The notes below the pieces were generated by a model. That model did no database searches. It was not told the origin of the DNA and worked only from the letters and a program-made list of their open reading frames with translations. Of a DNA stretch of 64,000 bases, positions 36,045 to 50,000 are shown one piece after another; the stretch's first letter is position 1, and each line of letters begins with the position of its first letter. The stretch covers positions 1,426,001 to 1,490,000 of the forward strand of contig NC_135046.1 of NCBI RefSeq assembly GCF_051020975.1, given 5' to 3'. Position numbers and translations under genes: made by a program. This stretch comes from Osmia lignaria lignaria. Its lineage: Eukaryota > Arthropoda > Insecta > Hymenoptera > Megachilidae.

Positions 36045-39000
36045 CAGTGTTTCTCATTCTACGATTCGATACGCGGAATAGACAAAATGAATCATTCTTT
36101 TTTTCTATCTTATAGTAAAGATAATACTATGAAATAAATTCTCCCATCTTCGCATTATTTCTTTTCATATCGATATTCACGAACGTACGATAAATATATA
36201 AATTATATTTATTGGCGAAACAGACGTTCAAATTACGTGCTAGTAATTCGTAGGTTAAATTTTACCCGACCCGTGTATTCTCGCCTTTGAATATAGCCGA
36301 AGTCCCTGCATCCAGCCTTGAATTCCAAACGTGATTCCCCCCTTTCGACGAGATAGCATCGCGAGGAACATCGTTCCTCGGTTTTCTCAGGTTTCTAACC
36401 GCCTGTGTAAGTATCCGCGTTAAAAGGAATAATCGCGGCTGGCTAGAGCCTCAACCGTCCGGCCGCAGCCGGCCAGCTGTAGAATTTGCATCGTGGTTTG
36501 CCTGGCTATCCGCGACCATATAAAGTGCAATTAATTTATTCGTTCGTCTGTCCGCTTCGGTTGTCTGCTCGCCGGGCGCACCACGCGCTCTCACGCTCTG
36601 CGTCGGGAAATGCGACGCGACGCCAGGCGACGCGGCAACACGTTCGAATTCTTCCCGCAACGAAGCGGTGCTGTCGACCGGCCGAAATTCGCCGAAATCC
36701 AACGAGAATCAACGATCTCGGCCGAGCGACGACGAACGTCCGTTTCGCACGGGATACCAGTGGTTCTCACACGATCAAACTTTCGGACGCGGTCCGGGAG
36801 TTCATTGAACGACGAGGGTGGCAGGGAACGGCGGCGTGTTTTGTGGTTCCCGTTCGACGAGGACGCTCGAATTAGGCGCGGTGCAGATCAGCGATGATTT
36901 AGCCCCGCTTTCTATTTACATTCGTATTTTCGAATGCTCTTGAATTTCTTCGGCTGGCAACATTATTATTTATTTCAAAGTCCTTGCCAATTTTCTAGCT
37001 GAAGGGTATCTCTTTCTCCGAATTAAAAATAGAAACGATTGTTAGATTCTTTGTAGACACGTACATCTCCTTCAGAAAATTTCTGTCTGGATGTCTCGTT
37101 TTGAACGCGGTCGGTGTCGTGGGCGCAGATCGCAAACTGAAAGAAAGCAAAAGGCGGGGATTCGAGACATCGACTCGTGAGGCTAAATAAATCAGAAGCT
37201 AAAGGAGTCTATTGAAGCGTATTCCTGCGACGTGTTCGAAGATAGAACCGGCGGTGGTACAGACGATATCGACACACGACACAGAGAATCGTTCTCGACG
37301 TGGTGCTCTTACTCCAAACAACGGCTCGTTGCAGTCAGGAATGTGTGAATGCAGACCGCAGCTCGAGTATCGTGCATTTACTCTACCACGTCGTCGTCCA
37401 CGATGATCCTCGACGCGGATTGGTCAAACGCTCGACTCGGTGTATCGAGGTAGGTAGGGGCCACGCGCGGAGAGTAAAGGATCCCGAGGCGATGCAAGCG
37501 AGCCGAGCGAAGCGGAGGCGAACGGAAAACGCGGGGAAAAAGTATCGACCGTCTTCTTTCATTCACAAAGAACGTCTTCTTGAGAAATTCTAGCGATATT
37601 TCAATGAATTTTCTTTCCCTCCATTCATAGTCATAAACAAAACAATTAAAACGTAACTGAACGAGCCAATATTTTTCTAACCACTATAGATACTTTTAAA
37701 GAAAAAGGTTCGTCTAGTCTGACCCTTGAAATATCACGGGAAATATCACGGGAAAACTAGAAAGTCACACGTGTAACGCTTCCGTGGACGGAACTTGGTC
37801 TGTCGTGGCAAAGCGCGTGACAGGTGATACACGCGCGATAAAGACGGAGCGAGTTGGAACGCGCGGCGCGAGAGAGAGGAGGCGATAAACGGAGGTCGGT
37901 GTCGGCGGGCCGGTAAACGCGAATACAAACACTTCATAGTAAAGCGTAGCCGCGTGGTGAATGAAGCCTGCGGCCTACTACCCCCTCCCAACGGCCCCAA
38001 CCCTTTCAGTCCGTACAACACCTTCCCTCCCATTCCCTCGACGCGGCTACCATCCCCACTCCTCCTGCTCCACTATCCCAGTCGATCCTCTCCCCTCCTC
38101 GTCTTTCTGCGCCGCCGTCGCTTCCACCACTCTTTCACCTTCTAACTGCCCCACTCCACCCCACTCTTCACTTCTATATTCATCTTTATCGCTCTACGTT
38201 TCGCTCGCTCATTCACGCGCGCCAGCCTGGCCGCGTCGCGACGACGGATCAAATGCGTAGCAGATCGTCCGTTTCCGGTACGATTTAATCACAAGGAAAT
38301 ATGTATGTATTCGTTTTCTTAGCTAATCAGCTAAGGGCGAGTATACCCTTTATGCAAGATAATTAATTGATTATATGCAAACTAGTTGAACTAGGAAATA
38401 TAGTTTTCTTTTTTTTTTGTCTTCCTTTTTTTCATTTGAAAAGGTTAACAAGAGTATTTTCAATGTATAATTGTTAATTTATTAGTCAGCTCGCGATAAC
38501 GTAGAATGAATATTCAAGTGCAAGAGGTTAATGTATTAATAGATTTACACGTGTAATTACTACACGAGCGTAAGCATCGTTGACGTGTCAATGTTGTTGC
38601 TGAAAAATAAATTGCCTTGCAATCATTGTGTTATTCAAATTACAATGAGTTACGGTTCCGCGTGTTCTTTTTGATAAATAATTCCCGGTCTGAAACTCGA
38701 AGCGAAACTGACGAACTAATTTCGAATTCGAAAATGGTTTTGCGCAAGCTTCCATCTCTTCGGGTCAAATATATTCCGGTGATCTGGCCGATAATGTAGC
38801 CGTGCGCACGTGTCGAACCAACGAGTCAACGTGTCGTACGAAATATGCCGAGATTCGCGTTTCCATTTGCATTCCGTTTGAATATTTTACTCTTCGTCGC
38901 CGTCTCGGCTATCTCTCAGCCACGGAAATGTTCTGGCATCCCTTAAGAAAACCATGCTTTCAAGAGTTTTCCTGCCCTCGTTGCAAGCAGTATTTAAATT

Positions 39001-39672
39001 CAAAGGAACCATCCTATTATCGTGTAACTGCAACGATTAGTTGCGTTTAATGATCTAACGATTCGAAACGAGACACGATGAATCATGCAATGGAAAGGAT
39101 GGTCAGGTCGTGTTCTCAGGCTCGTGATATTCGCGACATGTCGCGATTCGAAAAATTCGGCGCCAGCGACGATCGAGGCTGATCGAGCGGAATCGATTTC
39201 AAGTGGAACGCTTGGTGAACGTGGACAATTGACAAGTTCGATCGCTGCCGTTGGTTCGAACGGATCGGTGAAGACGCGAGGAGGATAGTTGAAGCGGAGC
39301 GGAGATTTAATCGAGCGTGTCGCTCGGTACCAGGGCGCGTGCTACCGCGTATACGGCCCGACTCTGACCCCTTCATACGCAATAAATCAATTATCGCTCG
39401 TTACGAAGAAAAATGCACCTTCAATCGAATCACGTTACTTAACCCGAGTGTCATGGTAACCAGAACGGTATTTTGCGAGCACGCGTCACTTCAAACGGCT
39501 ATCTCGAAAAAGAAACACGTCCGTCCTTTCGTACTTAACAATTACACAGAATACTCCGAAATATTGATGTATGTAAAGAAAGATATGCCATTCCATCTTC
39601 TCCGTATAAAAAAGGAACGAGTGAAAATACGCTGTTTCATCGTCGACCAACCGTGTTCCCTCGTTCCCTGAT

Positions 39673-39701
39673 AAAAAGAAAAAAAGAAAAAAAGAAAAAA
39701 A
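39673..39701. repeat. (AAAAAAAG)n purine repeat
   Basis: About four units of an A-run broken by a single G every eight bases, all-purine on the plus strand. Confidence 0.8.
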
Positions 39702-40255
39702 GACGAACTAGCTCGATTATTAATTATGGATCTGGCGGAAAATGTCAGACGCCCGTCTGGTCTGTTCGTGGAACGACGTTTGGGTGAACCAAGTCACGAT
39801 TTCACGGACCAACGGAACTAATATTAGATCCTCTCTCTGGCTCCAAAACGTAGAACGAGATGATATCAAGCAGACGCGAATAATGTCCTGCCATTACTTC
39901 CACTTTTATATCCAATAACAATCGAAATAGTGGAATTCTCTGTTCCGAATTCCATCGCGATGATGATGATCGATAAAGATGACGAGTTCATTGAGGTATG
40001 CCTGGTCTATTCTTGGAGCATGATACTGGTGACTGGTTCACTGGCCAGGCTTGTTAACACGTTATATGTATATTGGCTACTTTAATGCTACTTCAAATTA
40101 ATCCATCCGAACGGTTATTTTCCCTAATAAACTTCATTTTAAGTCCGATCCAGAGTACGTGATAGAATGAAATGTTTGTTAATGATGATTCATAAAAGGG
40201 TAGTCACTCGGTTCCCGAACCGAACGATTCAAGAAACACGTTTTTCTGATTACAG

Positions 40256-41079
40256 GATGACCGATGATCCATGTAGAACCGGAAGAACCGGCGTACGAAG
40301 ATACTCGATCCACCTTGTCGTTCGTCACTTCCAGCGAATCGATTCGTCTCGTAAATGTCCGTGAAACTGAAGGAAAAAGAGAAAACGGTGAAACAGGACA
40401 CTGGTGCGAACATGGAAGGACTACAATGTTGTGGATTATTAGGTGAAGTATCGTGAGATCGGTAGGAAAAAGAAAAGATAACGCGGCCCGTTATCGCGTA
40501 GCCGTGGCATGACCGTGACGAGAAGAAGAAGACGACGAAGAGGAAGAAATCCCACGGTTCGTACGGTGGTGATATCAAGGAACATTAAACGCGAGTCGAT
40601 CGATCTCCGTTAAACTCGAATCGGAGATCACGAAGAGAAAGTACGAGCGAAGTGGATCGCTCGATGGAGTCGTTCGAGCCACCGATCGATCAACATCGGT
40701 TTCGTAACTCGAACGGCTGATATTCGGATTATACTCGAACGACTCGAAGAGATGACTATTCTGGGACAGCTCTCGAGTATTCCTCGAAAGAAAATTCAAT
40801 CTCGTTTTTTGCAAAGTGAAAAAAGTAGAAGTGAGAAGAAAGCTCGAATAGGATGAACGAGAAAGCTTGAGTAGATCTTGAAACCCATCCTGATCATCCT
40901 GGCAAGAGTTGCCAGTTGCTAAGGCGCAGAGAAAGGAAAACGGAAGACTGAGGAAAATGAACGAGAAGGTCGAAAGAGTCTGAGTAAATATCTTGGCCAT
41001 TGATCCATCGGGTGTAGATCGTCAAAGGGTGATCCTGGACGAGCAGCGGATTTCTAGCTTCGCCAAAGGGTTGCGAAGG
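40256..41079 (+). other. Probable InR 5' UTR with several upstream ATGs
   Basis: The acceptor ACGTTTTTCTGATTACAG ends at 40255. From there to the receptor ATG at 41080 I see no donor that must be used, so the coding exon may carry an 824-nt leader. Upstream ATGs, including one at 40258 that opens a 36-codon frame, would reduce translation by scanning and may point to regulated or internal initiation. Insulin receptor mRNAs of flies are known for long leaders with cap-independent translation; whether this applies here is inference. Confidence 0.4.
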
Positions 41080-44000
41080 ATGAAGTCAACGTGGTGCATG
41101 CGCAGGCTCGGTAACGCGGCGTCCGAAGACGAGTCGGCTGATACAACAACAGCAGTCGTCAAGTCTTGCACGACGACCGCTGCTTGTTGCACGAATGTCA
41201 ACCCCCTCGGCTGTCACTGCCGCTGTCTAAACGCTGACGATCACTCCTCCCTACCCGCAGACTCGTCCGCTCGTTCTGCGCGGGCCAGTTGTGAAATCTG
41301 CGAGCGTCTCCGGGATCCCGAGGAACCCGATGCGACGGATACGCGCACGATGACTTCCTTCAGGACGTCGCACCGCGACACCGCTCGTCGCAGCCTGCGC
41401 TCCTCGTCGAACAGCTGCGCGTCAAGCGTCGTGCGATGGGGCTGGTTCAGCAGACAGACCTTGATCTGGCTTACCCTGTTCCTAATGGTACTCGTGTTCC
41501 CTGCTCTCACCGATTCACAAAAAGGATCCACTAAGAGTTTCGCCAAAGAAGAGGGAGGTGAGTCTTGCATAGCTTGTTTTAAATATTTAACCCTTTTACC
41601 AGAGTTCACCGAGTATACCAGCAGTATCTAAAAAAAAAAAGAAGCTCCCTGTTGCAAATATGACCGTACAATAGCAAGCATATCACGGCCGTATTTGCCG
41701 AAAGGGAAATTTCTCTCGCTATTTATGAATTTCCCTCTGTGCTCCAAAATATTCACCGTGTTTCCATTTCCACCCCGTAAGCGGATGAACACGTTGCATC
41801 CTCTGGACCGCAAGTATTAATTAATTGCCTGGGATATCCAATATTGTTTTTTTTCTTTCTTATTTTATTTTGCGCGAAACGTAGTTCTTTTTTGAACGCA
41901 ATTTTATCCTCGATTCTGGTACAGATGAAAAATTGTTTCTCAACGTATTCGTGCGATAAACAAGGGAAATAATTTAAAAGCAATAGTTAATACGTATCCG
42001 CCTAACCGTCGCGTCGATCCGACGAAGAATGTTCCTTTTGAATCGAACGGAAACGCCGAGTTGGAGGCGGGTTACAATGGAACTTGATGAAAACGGCTGA
42101 TCATCCGATAGAAGATTGAAACGCTTTCTATGGCGGACAATTCGAAGAAATTCCATGCGACAAACGAGACTAGTTCGAGAGAAATTGGCCATTATATCGA
42201 TCATGGTACGATTCGATTTTCATACGGTTGGCGCGGTTGCTTCCGGGGAGCTGCATCAGACTTGATTTCGACAACGAGCGACTCTCCGATAGTGAACGTC
42301 GCCGTCCAGAGGGAGCAAATGGGCTGGAAATATTTAACCCGACGCCCTCGTTTTTCTCCCTGTCTCGTCGAATTAACGAACAAAGGGAACAGGTGAAAAG
42401 GAAACGTCTTCTCTTTTTACATTCAACCGATATTCCAAGCGATTCCTTCTCTGTACGCGCCCCACGACGTTCATTTCTTTTTCTATTTATTATTACCACG
42501 TAAACTTTCAACAGGTTCGTTAAAAATAATATTCGAGCGCGGTTAACGTTGGCAGATTCATTTTCGTGACCGCTATCTTTTAACGATTATATCCTTTTGC
42601 GAGGGATCGCGTGCACGGGAATCAGCCTTGCTACCGGAATTCTGACAAATTGATCGAAATTTGCATAGCCGGACTCGACGTTAAATAGCTTCGAAGCGGC
42701 CTCGTATTGTGCCTTTAAGTTAATTTCAAGCCGTGAGAAAAGGCTAGGATAACTTATTCTCTTGTTTTACAAAGTTAAAACACCGAGATGACGAGAAATT
42801 GTGCGGTGAAGGGCTTCGCGGTGACACTGCAAGGCACCCTCCGGTTCGTCACGCGCGAATGGAGGTACGATCGGTGGTTATCTAATTGACACCCTTCGTG
42901 AGCAGCTGCGTCGCGACGCCGGCTCCCACTTTCCCTCTCGATACCAACTTTTCTCCTCCCTTCGCTTCGATCCGCTTGATGCGTGTCACGACCTTTTTAC
43001 CATTTCTTCCTTCTTCCTGAACAATTCCATTTATATTATAAAAGGTAGTCGACTCAGTAACCGACGGACGCGCCATCCTTTTCGACTGTCGATTAAAAAT
43101 TCAATTTCTTTGAAAAATGTTACAAATTTAATGTTCGGCTGAATTTTAATTTCGTTCTTAATCAGTTTGTCTCAGTCGATGGTCGCCTTATGGTGCAAAA
43201 TAAGAGTTAAGTTGAAACGCGAAACTCGGCACGGAGCGATGATTCTCCGACGGAGTGCTTCCGGCGGAAATCGAGTACTCGCGCGTGGCGATACGGACGC
43301 GGAACAGGATACCGTTTACCACGAATTCATTCGACGCTGATAGGCGTCGAAGTTGTACGATTCATTCATTAACGCTTCCTTTTCCTCCTTTATTTATTGT
43401 TTCTATGATCATTTTCGAATAAAATAATTGGAACACTCCTTTCGGTCTTGGAACGTCTGCAGGAAGATGAACCGAAATTTCTCGAAGTTTGTAGTGACAG
43501 GAGACGCAGACAAGCGGTAATAAACAATTAACGGCAGCATCTTGTTCGAGACGAGTTTAAATGCGTCAATCGACAGCGAGGTCGACAGTCTGATTGAACG
43601 GGAGGCACGAAATTGCCGTGGGAAATCACGAGAAAGAAAGATGGCGCGTCACCGGATCGATAAGAATGAGAAAATTTCGATGCTCTCCGAAGGTGTGCTT
43701 TTTTATTCTTCATCACCTGTGCGAGAGCTGACCAGACTCGTCTGGTGGCCCCTTGCTCGTTGGTAAACGATGCACGTTGCGGAATGCCGTTCGAAACGAG
43801 TCCAGAACGTCTTTGTCGCGAGCAGCGACATCCCACGGGCCGCATTCTCTCGTTTTGGTACCATGCCACGTGTTCCATTCGTCAGCAATCATCCCTAATT
43901 GTTTCGGAAATTAGCATTCACTCCTCCCGACGCATTCGAATATTCCAAATTATTGTTCTAGCTATTCGTGTATTCAGATTTCTCTGAAACCAAAATCTCT

Positions 44001-47000
44001 CGTATGAAATGATAGAAGCAGGGGATTTGACGATCGTGGAAAAGGGTCAACGAGATTTCCACAAACGTATCGAAAGGAGGCTATAAATTTTGGTACGTGC
44101 CAGAAACAGCGAGATGGTTTTGGTACACTTGGGACGCGTATAAGTAGAATTGCACGCGTCTCGGTCAGTCGAAAGAATCCATGCTCCTTCTACGTCGCGG
44201 TTCACGAGACATTTGGTCGCCGAGCTGTAACTATTTTCGACGAGCAACGATCCGACGCGGAATCGTGTTCTCGCGATTCTCGAACTTCCAATTCCACTTG
44301 GTCGAGCCTCGTTGAAGAAGGGAAACGCGTCTTTTCGACGCCGAGTTGGACCGATCTATCATTCTACCTAATTATCATCTCTGATTCATTTAACCCCTTG
44401 ACCTGGAATGACGCGCTACGCACCACGATTGCTATTTGGCTCCAAACTGAGAATGACGTATATAATCCGCTATGCTCGTCGCTTCGGAAACTACCGCCAA
44501 CAATAAACATGCGTTACGAAATCTTACGCAGAAAAGCGTTTCGCTCTTACGTTAGTTATCTCGCAGTAAAGAGATTAAATAAAACCGCGTCGTCCCCGAT
44601 TCTAAAGAAGAGCGAGGAATATTTTAGGAGATAATTTTGAGCTCCTTTTATCTCGTTGAAAATCGTGAAACGCAGCTTATAGTCGTGGAAGCTCGCCCGG
44701 GGCGTTGGCTCTTTCTTGCTGCGATGTTGTTGGTGTATTCGACTAAAACAGCCTCGTCTCCTAAAGTGGAACGGCAGATGAACAAGAACTTACCCGCGAA
44801 ATAATCAACGAAAGATAATTGCCCTCCGCCCGCCTATTTTCCCTCGTAAATTTTCCGTCCGAACAAGCGTTCGCTAATTACGATCGCGATCTCTTTCCCT
44901 TCTTCTTCTTCTTCATCCTTCGCACGATTCGCTGTCCGAGTGGACACAGATTTGGCAATGGTAAAGCCGTGCTGGAAAATGAAGCAAACAAAGGGAAACG
45001 GTTACCATGGGATTTCAACGTACCGTGCCACGAATTCGAACGTTAACGCGTTAATTGCTATGGGGGATACACAACACAGGGGATTGTTATTTCAAAACTC
45101 TACTGGATATACACAAGTTATTTGTGAAACAACATCGTCCAATACAGAAATTACATTTTTTGGTAACAGAATAAATAGAAAATATTCTTTTGTCGTTTTG
45201 AGATAATCAACAATGGACAAAACGGGTGCACTTTTCGACGGAATGAAGCGTTTCAAAGAGGTTGAAAACGTTCCTGCACATTGATAGCCGTTCTGCGCGT
45301 CGATTAGCGAAGTTTATGGTACCGTGAAACGTTAGCGACAATCATTTTCTCGTAAAACGTCCGGGATTTGTTATTCCGCAACGTTTCACACATCGTCATC
45401 GTGGTCGTCGGGAAAGCGAATTTACGGGCCGGCACCACGTCCAGCTTATATTTATGGATCGCGTAGCTATGACTTAAAAGTCGTAAACAGCACGATAAAG
45501 CGGCCGAGAACCGTCCACGTTCGTTTTTTTTCTACTTGTTTGTATCTTGCAAATTATCACCACCTGTGGCGTTGGCCAATTAACGCGAGCCTCCAGTTAC
45601 CGTTCTCACCAAATTGATCGAGTATATCCTCTTATCGTGGCAAAGGCGAAACCATCGCAAAGCGAATAACGGTGCTGAACCATGAAAGAATCCCGGGAAC
45701 GTGACGTAACAGCGCAGCGTGTACTCACCAGACTTTTACGACTGTTTCAGTCAGAGAAGGTTAACGAAGACTTCTCTTTCTCGAGGAAAGCGAAAACGAG
45801 GATCGATCTCGGTGAACGACCGTGAAAACGTCTGCCGCCACAGCTGTGGATCGAAACGCGGAAAAGACACCCTTCCTTCAACCTTTTGACATTTACAAGC
45901 ATATAATGTGTGTAATAGAACTGGAATAGATTGATAATAAAGGTTAAACGAAACGCAAAGCAGGTACAGACGATGTAAATATTTCACGATGGCACTTGGT
46001 CTATCGAGAGGCGTCGAAGGACACAGGGTAGTTGGTAATAAGTTTCTTTGTCAAAAAACGTTAAATGCTTTAAAGAGAGAAAGTTGACAGACAAACAACG
46101 GGTGTATGAAAATCCGCGTGGGAGGAGAGCGATGTAATTAAGGCGTGTCAGCTTGCATATCAAGTGGCGCGACCGTTTACGGTAAGTGACAACGGAAGTC
46201 GTACGGTGACATTATTTAATGATTTCCGGCCAACCGTAAAACGCGACGAAAGACGGACGAATAAATAGTAGAGGCTGGAGGTGAAGGTAAGGGGTGTAGT
46301 CTGAGGGGCATCTCGAAAACTTGAGGAAATATCGCGTCGCTTCTGGATCCCTCCTGTGTAAACAGGGCCAGTCGTTATTAAGGAGACCGACCGCACCACT
46401 TCCTGTGGATAGTTCACGCTGACGTGTCACCCTGTGCAGAGGGGAGTGCTATCCAAGTGGTCCGCTGATATTTAATCCTTTCCAACCCTATTGTACCAGC
46501 TGTTTCAAAAAAGATATATACCCCGTGGCTTCTTCACGGTAGAAAATATATTACTTTGCAATGCGAGATTCCAAATTGCTGTTGGTCAGGAAAAATTCGA
46601 TTTCCTTGAAACTATTTTAGAATAAAATTTTTTACTCAAAGGTAATCTCGGTTGCAATTGAGTCAAACACGCCTGCGGCGCGTTCTATCGAAATTACCGC
46701 AAAGTCTCACCACGGTACCGTTTTATCGAAAAATTGTCTACTGTTCTTCATTCCCCGTAATATTCAGACGCGTTCGAACGACAGTAGGTCAAGCATAGCT
46801 GCGAAAGTGGGTCACACACGAAAGGTTACGTTAGACAATAAAGAAGCAAAGGAGAAGAAACGAGATTGCTCGATTAACCTTATATCCATCTTAATCATAA
46901 AAGCTACCTGCGGCTCGGAGTCGACAAAATATCAGCGATGAAACGCAAGGTGGCCGTAGGAGGAGGCCGGAACTAACCGGTGGGAGGAGGAAAAAAAGCA

Positions 47001-50000
47001 TCGTCTAGACGGCAACTTCCGGTATCGTTGAAACGCCCAACAGAAGACGCTCGAAGAAGACCCCCGTCGTCGACTCGCTCCACCTGGCCCTACGGTCATC
47101 GGCTGGCCAAGGTCGATGACCTCGTTTGGGTTGTGGTACGCTCGCGCGAACGCGCCGCTTCCCGTGGGGGAGATCGGGTATGGTTGTCAAATTTTTTTTA
47201 TTTTTATTTTTTACAGGTTATAAGTTGCAGAGAAGTACAATAAAATTTCAGACATACAATAAAACCTCGGTAAGTCGTCACTCAAAGGACCGAGAAATTT
47301 GGACGACTTAAACGGAGTGACGACTTAAGCGAAGTAAGAACCCATGTAAATTTTAAAATGACAAGGAAAGGAAAATGACGACTTATAGAGGTTTTACTGT
47401 AGTTTAATATAAACTAGGTACGGCTAAGTTTATAAAAGAAATTACTTTTATGAATACATATTAACAATAAGACTGTCAATTGATTCACATTATCTGTAGT
47501 AATTATTTTATGACAATGTACCTCGAGCTTGGGTTGGTTGTCGCACATTTAAATAGCCAAATTTATTAAGAAAAAATCAATTCAATTGAAAAAGTAAGAA
47601 TTTTATTATTAGTGTTATCACATACGTTATAAAAATCTCATATTTAAAGTTTCATTCTGAAATTCGAACACAAAATAATAATGAAACTAAGAAACTATAC
47701 AGTCTTGAACACAAAATTAAATTTACGATTGAAAATATATTTAAAAAAAAGAATTACAAATGTAATTCTTTGTATTGATTATGAATCCTAAACAATATTA
47801 AATATAAAATTAAATTTTTAAATATTTATAATAAAATTGAGAATTCTATGTCATTAAAAATGAATTAAAAGTAGTTGTAGCAAACTTATCAATTATGGCA
47901 AATATACATCGGTAATCCTGGCGAATTGTGACAAATAACCCCAAATGTTCTGTGTCAGAATAAGTTAGATAAAACTTTAAACTATCGGATTTTAAAGCCA
48001 TTATAGTCGATACTAATCGTAAGAAACCAATATACTTATCTAATAGAAAAGATATTGCAAAAATTTACTTTAAGTGTATCTCAAAACTAACAATGACCCG
48101 TCGTGTCTTGATACTAATCTACAGCGAACTGAGCGTTCGCGGGGGAGAGGCGACAATATCTCCACTAGTTTCCATGGGTTATGAGTACATTTCTATTTAG
48201 TTTCATTTTTATAACAATTGTGACAACTATACCTGGTCTCACCTACCTTGCGCACAAATCCAATTAATTTATTTCGTATCAGAAATAACCGATTCTTTCC
48301 AGACGAAGAAAGAGTGAACGAGTTAGATTGTCTCGTTAGGCTCAGTCTGAAAACTTGCTAGCCACAATTAAGCGTGCAGATAATATCCGTGACGTGCTTT
48401 TTCCACTCCGACATTGTTCCATCCTCTTACAAGTAAATTAAAGCCAGGACGAGTCGGTGGTCGCGTGTCGACGACAAACTCGCTCGCGATCCTCTCGAAT
48501 GCCGGGAGAGGAGAACGGTCTTGAAAAAGGGACGGCGCGAGCGTATAAATTAGAGCCGTGTAATGTTTGTCATTCTCGTGCTTTCGGCTCGTTAAACCAT
48601 GACAGAGACCGGAAAGCAGCGTCGGGGCGCCGCACGAAAGCCAGAAACGCCGCGACGCGATGTCTGTGAGGCTTCGCACAAATTTCACCTCTCTTCTCTT
48701 CACGAAACTCGATTAAGTCCGCTGTATTTCTAATACAATGTAATTCATTTTTGAACGATGACGGGAATCGGTTCGGACCGGTTAGGTTCCGCATAGCGAG
48801 AGGCTATGTTCGACTTTTTTAAAATCATTTATAGAAAATGACTTCTTAAAAAGAAGAATTATTGATTCTCGCCAATCGGATGCTGAATCATTGGCGAACC
48901 GGTAAGCGGGGCCCCGCGAAGGAAAATTCCTGGGTAGAATATGGCGGCTGGGCATTGACTGGTCGCTAGGGTTCTCAGAAAGCACCGCTGAAACGGTGCT
49001 GACCGGCCAGCCGGTCAAACCAACTCTGCAGCTGACCAATCCTACTCCACAAATCATATATAATATTAGGTTTCTATATAAACTTTCTCGATGTACAGGC
49101 GGACGTGGAGCGCAGTATACGAAGAGATTTTACTTCACCACTCGATCTTTGGGTGAATGGTTGATAACCTTGAGGAGAGCGTCCGGAATGCGGTGTAAGT
49201 CGGTTGTAAGTTTTTCTTTTTAAATCACCGTCGATCTCCTCCCGCTTGGCGGCTCGGTACCTCGGTTAATTGCAATATGGCGAGCAAGAATTTTGTTGCC
49301 CGCGCGTGCCGATCGTGCGAGGGTACGGACTCGACTCGACTCGACTCGACTCGGCTTAGCTCAGCTCAGCTCGTCCGTCGACAGAATTGCCGGTACACGT
49401 CCCTGTAACTGGCTTACACCTGCTAACGACTCCGTTAATAGAACCGCCGGCCGACTTGGTGTATTAAGGAGAACGTAAATACATCGGGACTTCTTAGGCG
49501 AGAGAGAGTACCTACCACGACGAATTCCTTTCTCCCCGTCTCTTCGCTCTGGACCACACGCGTCAACATGGAATCATTGGGAACGGAAAATCACGCTATT
49601 AGGTATCGTGTCACGTGTTGTCGTCATTCGATGATGGAAAAAAATGAATAACTGCGCGAAGGAACGGGACACGTCGAAATCACCGCTGGAGATTTCATTG
49701 ACCGATGTACAGAGTGTCTCGCGAAAGATGTAGATATGTACACCGCGAAAGGTGTCAATTTTTAATGAGAGAAGAGAAAATCGACATGTCCTTAATTATT
49801 TTCGACAGTCGATGACTTCGTGTTCTGGGTGTATAAGATGTTAAAAAAAAATAGTTAGAGATATTTATCTTATCGTATACGCGAGACTGGCGTTTATTTT
49901 ATATGTATACGATTAAATGATTTTAAGATAGTCATCAGTGATTGCATGCGCAAAGTGTCCGACCGAGAAAGCGTTAAATCGGTCGATCAGTAAAAGCGGA

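Larger units (their letters stand above)
23210..40255. other. Long non-coding stretch, probably first intron of InR
   Basis: No coding gene is supported on either strand. The many open frames are short, overlap on opposite strands and sit in CpG-rich or low-complexity DNA. CpG-rich blocks at about 32690-33080, 34000-34330, 36430-36880 and 37780-38280 may be alternative promoters or enhancers. Donor-like sites such as GATGCTAGC|GTAAGT near 32676 may mark alternative 5' exons. Insertions and repeats are listed separately. Confidence 0.5.

Noticed and set aside
40993..41079. Start of InR at TTG 40993
   Set aside because: It is not an ATG; the first ATG in this frame after the stop at 40981 is at 41080.
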